Source: Leptospira bouyouniensis (lineage in GTDB: Bacteria > Spirochaetota > Leptospiria > Leptospirales > Leptospiraceae). From it: DNA of 64,000 nucleotides. The stretch covers positions 1 to 64,000 of the forward strand of contig NZ_RQFT01000010.1 in NCBI RefSeq assembly GCF_004769525.1, given 5' to 3'. The translations under genes and the position numbers were made by a program. Shown piece by piece: positions 57,967 through 64,000 of the stretch; the stretch's first letter is position 1; each line of letters starts with the position of its first letter. Under the pieces are notes generated by a model, which was not told the origin of the DNA, made no database searches, and was given only the letters and a program-made list of their open reading frames with translations.

Positions 57967-60069
57967 TTACTGTTCATTCGGATAACCTCCGTAAGTCATT
58001 TTTCCAATCATATAAATGGGACTTTTCCCTTCGGATACTACCCTTTGGTTTAATTTTGATTGGAGTTCTAACAAAGTAGTTGAAGGATAGGTTGTGTTTT
58101 CTTTGTTTACGATCAGAGCGTAATGATAAGACGAAGATTCGTTCTCATCTGGATCCAAATCATCCCAGAGATATAATATATTTCCGGATCCAATTTCACG
58201 ACTAGGATCATTTTTTAAGACCAATTCATTGGTCTGATTTAGTGGAAGATTGGGAATCAAACCCGAAACTATTTTTTTCTCGGTGATCACCAAAATTTGA
58301 TTTGGATCAAAATGTGGAGGAAGGTAAAACTCTGAAGGAGCATTCGAATGTCTTCCTCTCCACACAACGAATAAAAATCGTTTGTCTCCAAAGTATTTTG
58401 CTTCGTTTGTACCTGGTTTGATTGCAGCCCAAGAAAATAATTTATTCCACGTATCAAATCCAATTGCATTGTAGTGGCTTGTCATGACTCGACCTTGTGA
58501 CCTGCGGAGGTAAGCTCTAGAAATTACAAATGGATCCACGTTAAAACTGGTTCCATAATTACCGACAACAGAAAAATCTTCATCATTCCATGCATCTTTT
58601 GTCGTGATGAGTTTTGTTGGATTTCCATTTTTATATTCTGAATGGTGGTCATAATAATAATCCCAATGCCATTGGGTTCCCGAAACGATTGGATTATAAA
58701 AATCGGCAAATCTCGTTTTTGTACTTTGAGTTTTGTCAGAAATCTCCATCGCTTGGTATACTGCATTAATCATTCGCGGAGTATCTTTTGCACCACTACC
58801 TTTTAACCACATTCCAAATTCGCTAAGAAACATTGGTATTTTTAAGAACCTAGCTTCCGTTCGTATCTCATCTAAGTATTTAAAATAGGTGGCATTGTCG
58901 ATCCCTGTTAAATCAACTCCCATTCGACCTGCATCATAAAAATGGGAATTAAATACAAAACCTTGACCAGGAGGTGCATTTAAATGTCCACCACCAGTAG
59001 CCGGTGCAATCGCCGAACCTATGTTTGTATTCCAAAAAACAAGTGGTTCTGCAAAGACCCATTTTTTTTCCCAACCGTTTTGATTGAGAATGGTTCTGAT
59101 CTTTTGGTACATAGGCCAGAGTTTTTCATTATCCCAACGTTTTGGAGTAAGACCTTCCATACCTCCATCAACTGGTTCATTAAATGGATCTAAACCTATG
59201 ATATATGAAAATTCTTCTGTTGTTAAATGATTTTTAATATAAGTAATTGTTTTTTGAATTTGCCAGAGGTATTCCGTTTGCATATAACGAATTCCTGCTG
59301 AAGTATTCACTGGTGCATTATTCCAAAAATTTCGGAATGCTCTTCGAATGGCTTCATTTGTTAAATTGTTTTGGCTCCAGCTGGCACAAACAATCCCACA
59401 ATATTCTTTTGGATAATTTCCATTCTTTGTGATCCACAAAGGTGCCCCATTCCCTGTATGCCATGAATTTTGATTGAAGAGGTGTCTTGAAAACAAGTCT
59501 TGGTGGTAATCAATCAAAACATAAATTCGTTTTGATGTGGCTTTTTTAATTTGCGAAACTACTTCATTTAAGTAGGATTCATCAATGGTATCAACTTCTG
59601 GATGAACACCTTCCCAAGCGATGGTGTATCGAATCATATTTGATCCAGTTGTTTTGCTGAGTCCCTTTATCGCTTCTTCCGCATCGTTTGAATTTCGAAA
59701 CGCTTTAAATCCATGTTCTTTTAATTTTACGTTTCCTGAAACGTTGAAACCTCGAAAGGAAACTTCACGTCCTAATCCATCCATCCATATGGCGTCGATC
59801 CAATTCCCGTAAGATTTATTTGTTACGGAAAGCTCAGATTCTTCAGAAGTGTCGATGTAATTGAGGTCATGCGAGATGGAAGTAGATGAATTCCAATTTC
59901 TAGTTCCATTCTTCACTGCTGGTTCAACTTGTGCTACATTCGACGATTGTAATATTGGAAGTAGATTTTGGATCCCTTCCTCTTTTGGAGCACAATACAA
60001 ATGTAAGGTGACTAGTATCAAACTAGTAAATTGTTTTTTATATGAACGTGGTTCGTTTGGTTGGTCCAT
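57967..60069 (-). CDS. Endoglycoceramidase-like glycoside hydrolase family 5 lipoprotein
   Basis: 700 residues from the ATG at 60069, chosen because GAGGAAACA directly precedes it; the open frame runs to 60147. The signal FTSLILVTLHLYC ends in a lipobox with Cys26. The GH5 barrel begins REVSFRGFNVSGNVK, continues MIRYTIAWEGVHPEVDTIDESYL and YVLIDYHQDLFS, and holds acid/base Glu298 in PFNEPVDGG and nucleophile Glu417 in LSEFGMW. This pattern fits endoglycoceramidases, which cut the bond between glycan and ceramide. A C-terminal ~180-residue beta domain follows. It is divergent from a neutral ceramidase that would process the ceramide released. Confidence 0.85.
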   Translation of the reverse strand: MDQPNEPRSYKKQFTSLILVTLHLYCAPKEEGIQNLLPILQSSNVAQVEPAVKNGTRNWNSSTSISHDLNYIDTSEESELSVTNKSYGNWIDAIWMDGLGREVSFRGFNVSGNVKLKEHGFKAFRNSNDAEEAIKGLSKTTGSNMIRYTIAWEGVHPEVDTIDESYLNEVVSQIKKATSKRIYVLIDYHQDLFSRHLFNQNSWHTGNGAPLWITKNGNYPKEYCGIVCASWSQNNLTNEAIRRAFRNFWNNAPVNTSAGIRYMQTEYLWQIQKTITYIKNHLTTEEFSYIIGLDPFNEPVDGGMEGLTPKRWDNEKLWPMYQKIRTILNQNGWEKKWVFAEPLVFWNTNIGSAIAPATGGGHLNAPPGQGFVFNSHFYDAGRMGVDLTGIDNATYFKYLDEIRTEARFLKIPMFLSEFGMWLKGSGAKDTPRMINAVYQAMEISDKTQSTKTRFADFYNPIVSGTQWHWDYYYDHHSEYKNGNPTKLITTKDAWNDEDFSVVGNYGTSFNVDPFVISRAYLRRSQGRVMTSHYNAIGFDTWNKLFSWAAIKPGTNEAKYFGDKRFLFVVWRGRHSNAPSEFYLPPHFDPNQILVITEKKIVSGLIPNLPLNQTNELVLKNDPSREIGSGNILYLWDDLDPDENESSSYHYALIVNKENTTYPSTTLLELQSKLNQRVVSEGKSPIYMIGKMTYGGYPNEQ

Positions 60070-60376
60070 TGTTTCCTCGGGGTCGCATTTCACGATACTG
60101 GACAGTTCCGCTTTAATGATCGACAGTTGTCGAGTAAAAAATGACACACAAATACCATCATTTAACCGAAGCCAATCGGATGGAATGCCTAGAATCGCCT
60201 AATACTGGCATTTTCTGAACACTGGTCAAAGAAAACCCGACTTCTGTCGATTATTTTCTTGCCATATTTTTAACATCGTTTAGACTAAAAGACTCCAGAT
60301 TTGACCCAAGGGATTCCTTCGGACAGATAGATGCGAAAAATAATTAGATTGAGAAATTTAGATTCGGAGAGAGTAT
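60070..60376. promoter_or_regulatory. Divergent promoter region between GH5 enzyme and ceramidase
   Basis: 307 bases shared by two divergent lipoprotein genes. It contains the palindrome TCGACA-GT-TGTCGA at 60120-60133 and related GACAGT / CTGTCGA half-sites at 60,110 and 60,244. A TetR gene lies beyond the ceramidase, so this is a candidate operator (inference). Promoter boxes are not clear enough to name. Confidence 0.45.
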
Positions 60377-62545
60377 ATGAATTCCCAAATAAGTCCCTTG
60401 GTTCGCGTCAGTGTAACCATTGTCACCTGCCTTTTTTTGTTGGTTTGTTCCGACAAAAAACCTTCCCAGTCCAATTCCGCCTTGCTTGGGTTAGTTGGTT
60501 CAAATCAAACCCAAACGAATGATGAAAATGGTTCGGATCAGTTACTAAGTTCAGGAGTGAGCCGTGCTGTAGCGCCAAGTCTCGGATCGTCGCCATATTT
60601 AGTAGGTGTTGGTATTTCGGACATCACAGGACCTGCGGCAGAAGTAGGTATGATGGGTTTTGCAGAAACTGCCCAAAAAACAGAAGGGATTTATATGCGC
60701 CTATGGTCGAGAGCTTATATCATAGGTGATGTTTCTAAACGTGTAGTGTTTGTGAGTGCTGATTTAGGGATGATCTTTCAGTCGATCAAACAAGCTGTAA
60801 GTAAAAAGATAGCAGCGGACTCAGAACTAGCTCCGTATTATACAGAAGCTAATGTATTGTTATCTGCAACTCACACGCATAGCGGTCCTGGTGGGTATTC
60901 ACATTATTTTTTATACAATGCAACAACTGCAGGTTTTATCAAAGAAAACTTTGACGTGATTGTGAATGGGATTTATAAGTCGATCAAATTAGCTCATCAA
61001 AATTTAGTCCCTGGAAACATATATATCAACCAAGGGGAACTCACAGATGCTAGTAAAAATCGTTCTGTTGTTGCTTATGATAAAAACCCTAGTAGCGAAC
61101 GAAGTTTTTATAACGCAAACGTCGACCAAACAATGACAGTGTTAAAGTTAGTGGCAGCTGATGGAAGAGAGCTCGGAATGGTGAATTGGTTTGCCGTACA
61201 TCCTACCAATGTTGGTCCTACGAATAAACTCATAGGTGGTGATAATAAAGGTTTGGCTTCCTATTTATTTGAAAAAAACAAAGGAACCAATTATTCCGCA
61301 AACCAAACATTTGTCGCAGCATTTGCTCAATCTAATTCGGGAGATGTAACTCCGAATTTATGGGGACCTGCTGATGGTGTGAATGATTATGCCAGACAAA
61401 ATATCATTGCGGACAAACAATACCAGAAGGCTCTGAGTCTTTACCAATCTGCAAATACCCAAGTTACGGGTTCTGTCGACTTTCGACATACCTATGTTAA
61501 CTTCTCTAATCTATATGTAAGTAGTGTTGGAACCACCACTTGCCCTGCTGGTATGGGAGCATCTTTTTCTGCAGGTAGTGTTGAAGACAATGCAGTCTCC
61601 GTTGACTTTTTTGATGAAGGAACTACAGTTGATTCACTCGATTGGAATTCAAATGCTGCAGATGCGTTCAAAGCTAGTTTTCTTGGCGGAGCCCTTGGGG
61701 TATTATGGCCAGCTTCTGTCAGTGAATCATATAAATTATGCCATGCAGAAAAACCAGTTCTCATTCCCACTGGAGTCGCAAGTTTTGATGGGAATCCTTG
61801 GACACCACCAATTATCCCGATCCAAATTGTGAAAATTGGTAATTTATCCATCCTCGCAATTCCTGCTGAGGTATCGACAATGGCAGGTAGAAGGATTCGT
61901 TCCCTTGTCAAAAATATTATGGAAAATGATTACACCGTTGTGGCGGCACTTTCCAACTCCTATACATCGTATCTCACTACTAGAGAAGAGTATTCCTCGC
62001 AACAATACGAGGGAGCTTCAACTCAGTTTGGTCCCAATACTCTAAAAGCTTATGAACAAGAATTTGGGAAACTTGCAACAGCATTACGAAATGGTTCAAC
62101 GGTTCCTAGTGGACCTACACCACCTGATCTTACGAACTTCCAAGCTACATTCCAAACAGGAGTTGTTTTCGATGATGTCCCATTATTTAAAAGTTTCGGG
62201 AATGTTTTCACACAACCTTCTCCGACATATACAAGTGGTGCAAAAGTAACGGCTGTTTTTTGGGGAGCACATCCTAAAAACAATATGTTAATTGGAAGTA
62301 GTTTTGTTGATATTGAACGCCAAAATGGTTCCACTTGGACAGTGGTAGCTCGGGACAATGATCCATCTACAACATACAAATGGCAAAGGGATGGGATTGC
62401 GTATTCAAAAATCACAACCACTTGGGATACTACCTCCTTTCCAAAAGGTACATACCGCATCCGCCATCGTGGCCATTGGAAATCTGGATGGACTGGTGCT
62501 ATCAGTGCCTACCAAGGGGTCACAAATAATTTTACGATCCAATAG
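60377..62545 (+). CDS. Neutral/alkaline ceramidase, lipoprotein
   Basis: 722 residues. It hydrolyses ceramide to sphingosine and fatty acid. The signal VTIVTCLFLLVC ends in a lipobox with Cys24, so it is exported and lipid-anchored. The neutral ceramidase fold (Pfam PF04734) is shown by VGVGISDITGPAAEVGMMGFA, ATHTHSGPGGYS with zinc-ligand His166/His168, WFAVHPTNVG (His275) and a C-terminal immunoglobulin-like domain ending in NNFTIQ. The catalytic hexapeptide GDVSPN of known enzymes reads GDVTPN (322-327), with Thr325 where the nucleophilic serine is expected. It pairs divergently with an endoglycoceramidase-like gene and ends at a terminator. Confidence 0.92.
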   Translation: MNSQISPLVRVSVTIVTCLFLLVCSDKKPSQSNSALLGLVGSNQTQTNDENGSDQLLSSGVSRAVAPSLGSSPYLVGVGISDITGPAAEVGMMGFAETAQKTEGIYMRLWSRAYIIGDVSKRVVFVSADLGMIFQSIKQAVSKKIAADSELAPYYTEANVLLSATHTHSGPGGYSHYFLYNATTAGFIKENFDVIVNGIYKSIKLAHQNLVPGNIYINQGELTDASKNRSVVAYDKNPSSERSFYNANVDQTMTVLKLVAADGRELGMVNWFAVHPTNVGPTNKLIGGDNKGLASYLFEKNKGTNYSANQTFVAAFAQSNSGDVTPNLWGPADGVNDYARQNIIADKQYQKALSLYQSANTQVTGSVDFRHTYVNFSNLYVSSVGTTTCPAGMGASFSAGSVEDNAVSVDFFDEGTTVDSLDWNSNAADAFKASFLGGALGVLWPASVSESYKLCHAEKPVLIPTGVASFDGNPWTPPIIPIQIVKIGNLSILAIPAEVSTMAGRRIRSLVKNIMENDYTVVAALSNSYTSYLTTREEYSSQQYEGASTQFGPNTLKAYEQEFGKLATALRNGSTVPSGPTPPDLTNFQATFQTGVVFDDVPLFKSFGNVFTQPSPTYTSGAKVTAVFWGAHPKNNMLIGSSFVDIERQNGSTWTVVARDNDPSTTYKWQRDGIAYSKITTTWDTTSFPKGTYRIRHRGHWKSGWTGAISAYQGVTNNFTIQ

Positions 62546-62567
62546 GAATATCTGAACAATCACCTCG

Positions 62568-62595
62568 CCTGGCCCGAATAGGGTCAGGTATTTTT
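62568..62595 (+). terminator. Intrinsic terminator after the ceramidase gene
   Basis: Stem CCTGGCCC / GGGTCAGG (one G-T pair) with loop GAATA, followed by TATTTTTC, 23 bases after the stop codon. Confidence 0.8.
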
Positions 62596-62642
62596 CTTTG
62601 CAACGGGATTGACTGGGTGAGATTCCTTAGGATGCTCGTACT

Positions 62643-63305
62643 ATGGATAAATTGGTAGACGCATCCCTCTCTCCTGACCTTGCTTCAAGGCCGTTTAAAT
62701 TCACAAGCAAACAAGGTAGGAACCGTCGGGCGCAGCTTTTATCGATTGCATTTGAACTCTTAAAAGAAAAAAATCCAGAAGAAATCAGTTTTGCTGACAT
62801 TTGCAAAAAAGCTAAAATTCCAAGACCATCCGCTTACCATTTTTTCCCAAACGTTGAAGCCATTTTTCATGGAATTCGATTATTACATTCCGAAGGAATG
62901 GTTGAGAAACTAACCGAATTAAAAAATGAAACCTTTCGCACTTGGAAAGAATACATTGAAAGGTCTATCGATGTTGCGATTGAAGTCACAAATTCGGAAA
63001 TTGCATTTCCTAGGCTTATTTATGGATACCGTATGAGTAATCCAGAGATGAGACTTGTAGGGCAAGAATTGGATGTAAAACTTGCAAATCTAACCAAACA
63101 AGGATTAATTGAAAAATTTGATTTACCTACTTTGAATAACATTGAACAGGTATTTGGAGTTGCGATCTCTATTCCTGATTCTTTATTAAAATTATCATAT
63201 CGAACTTATGGCGATTTCACTCCTTGGATGATTGGTGAGGCAAAAAAAGCAACAATCTCATATTTACTCAACTATTTACCTGAAGTATGTGAACCTAAAA
63301 AATAA
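62643..63305 (+). CDS. TetR family transcriptional regulator
   Basis: 220 residues. The N-terminal helix-turn-helix is typical: NRRAQLLSIAFELLKEKNPEEISFADICKKAKIPRPSAYHFFPNVEAIFHGI. The C-terminal helical ligand domain is variable as usual. It follows the ceramidase gene after a terminator, so it has its own promoter. It is a candidate regulator of the sphingolipid gene pair. Its stop abuts, without overlap, the stop of the opposite TetR gene. Confidence 0.88.
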   Translation: MDKLVDASLSPDLASRPFKFTSKQGRNRRAQLLSIAFELLKEKNPEEISFADICKKAKIPRPSAYHFFPNVEAIFHGIRLLHSEGMVEKLTELKNETFRTWKEYIERSIDVAIEVTNSEIAFPRLIYGYRMSNPEMRLVGQELDVKLANLTKQGLIEKFDLPTLNNIEQVFGVAISIPDSLLKLSYRTYGDFTPWMIGEAKKATISYLLNYLPEVCEPKK

Positions 63306-63959
63306 TTAGGTTTTCATTCCGTTATATGCGTATTCTGTTACAGTTTGAATGAATTTTTCCATTTCATTGATATCATTTTTCATTTGAAGTCTTCCCTCTA
63401 AAAACAACATGGCTATTCCATGGATCATAGCCCATGATGCCAAAGTTTTTTCTCTCGTTTGGCCTTTTTCTAAATAACCTAAGTTTTGACCCATACGAAT
63501 AATCTCATGTAACTGTCGATAGGTTCTTCTTGATACTGATGACAATTTAGGATTTAAATTTGTCTCAACTCCCATACCACCAAACATAATCCTTGCGAAC
63601 TGGCGATTCTTCATGATGAATTGAAAGTAGGTCCATCCTAGAGCGCGATAACGTCCTTTAAAATCTTTTTCAGTTTTTTCTAATTCGATCTGGTAAGATT
63701 CAAAGTATTTCTGAAAACCAATTTCTGCAATGGCAGAAAATAACGCGTGTTTGTTTTCGAAATGGTGGTAACTTGCTACGTGGCTCACTCCAGCTTTTTT
63801 TGCCACTTTCCGAAGTGAAATTTCTTCGAGTGATATAGTTTCTAATAATTCCACACCAGCTTGGATTAAGGTTTCCCGAACATTAACGCTGTTCAATTTA
63901 TTCGGACGGCCGACACGCGGAGTTTTTTTTGGTTTCCCTTTTGGTTTTTTTGCCACCAT
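63306..63959 (-). CDS. TetR family transcriptional regulator with basic N-terminal tail
   Basis: 217 residues. A 22-residue lysine/arginine-rich tail (VAKKPKGKPKKTPRVGRPNK) precedes the helix-turn-helix VRETLIQAGVELLETISLEEISLRKVAKKAGVSHVASYHHFENKHALFSAI. The ligand domain contains FARIMFGGMG and a WAMIHGIAMLFLEGRL helix of the TetR_C_33-like type. The target is unknown and may lie right of the window. The gene is complete, with its ATG at 63959. Confidence 0.9.
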   Translation of the reverse strand: MVAKKPKGKPKKTPRVGRPNKLNSVNVRETLIQAGVELLETISLEEISLRKVAKKAGVSHVASYHHFENKHALFSAIAEIGFQKYFESYQIELEKTEKDFKGRYRALGWTYFQFIMKNRQFARIMFGGMGVETNLNPKLSSVSRRTYRQLHEIIRMGQNLGYLEKGQTREKTLASWAMIHGIAMLFLEGRLQMKNDINEMEKFIQTVTEYAYNGMKT

Positions 63960-64000
63960 TTTAGGTCATTTTGATTCCTTTTCACTGACTTGACTAGCAT

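Noticed and set aside
62050..62460. Leftward 136-codon frame inside the ceramidase gene
   Set aside because: Antisense shadow of a conserved sense-strand protein.

Overview
This window is about 37-39% G+C by eye. Spirochete-type lipoproteins (short lipoboxes such as FISNC, SIQC, LLVC), a large membrane-bound class III cyclase, a 7TM-DISM hybrid kinase and tandem lineage-specific lipoprotein paralogs suggest a Leptospira, most likely a saprophytic or environmental species. No phylogenetic marker is complete: only the last ~40 bases of a 23S rRNA are present at the left edge.

Layout. (1) 1-18,990: 23S rRNA tail, a GC-rich multi-hairpin segment, an AraC regulator, then a three-gene operon: a 3,334-residue fungal/mycobacterial-type fatty acid synthase I (AT-ER-DH-MPT-ACP-KR-KS), an AcpS-type phosphopantetheinyl transferase overlapping it by 4 bases, and a 1,968-residue single-chain biotin-dependent acyl-CoA carboxylase. 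A 43-base structured repeat occurs in the same orientation on both sides (197-239 and 18,471-18,513). Next to the right copy lies a decayed bile-acid:sodium symporter fragment. This is the most unusual locus. (2) 19-31 kb: DJ-1/PfpI protein with a divergent membrane AraC regulator, a DUF1566 lipoprotein, a membrane adenylate cyclase and three polytopic membrane proteins, two of them GT-C-like and overlapping tail to tail. (3) 31-38.9 kb: two tandem beta-propeller-like lipoproteins, a CPBP protease, a surface-protein remnant, a short RecQ and small exported proteins. (4) 38.9-46 kb: PEP carboxylase, HiPIP, exported KatG under two perfect 7-1-7 palindromes of PerR/Fur type, and a photolyase-related protein. 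(5) 46-49.5 kb: ethanolamine ammonia-lyase EutBC (an adenosylcobalamin enzyme), followed by a cobalamin riboswitch with a terminator in front of a small cysteine-rich CWC protein. (6) 49.6-57.9 kb: DISM-kinase-receiver-PP2C hybrid, esterase, luciferase-like monooxygenase, and an AraC-NmrA pair. (7) 58-64 kb: a divergent pair of lipoproteins, an endoglycoceramidase-like GH5 enzyme and a neutral ceramidase, then two TetR regulators.

How it fits together. Cultured leptospires are classically described as needing exogenous long-chain fatty acids, which they use as carbon and energy source. Here one locus could make acyl chains de novo (carboxylase makes malonyl-CoA, AcpS activates the carrier domain, FAS I elongates) and another could release fatty acids outside the cell from glycosphingolipids (GH5 releases ceramide, ceramidase splits it). 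Both readings are inferences from domain content. No CRISPR array, insertion sequence or tRNA was recognised.
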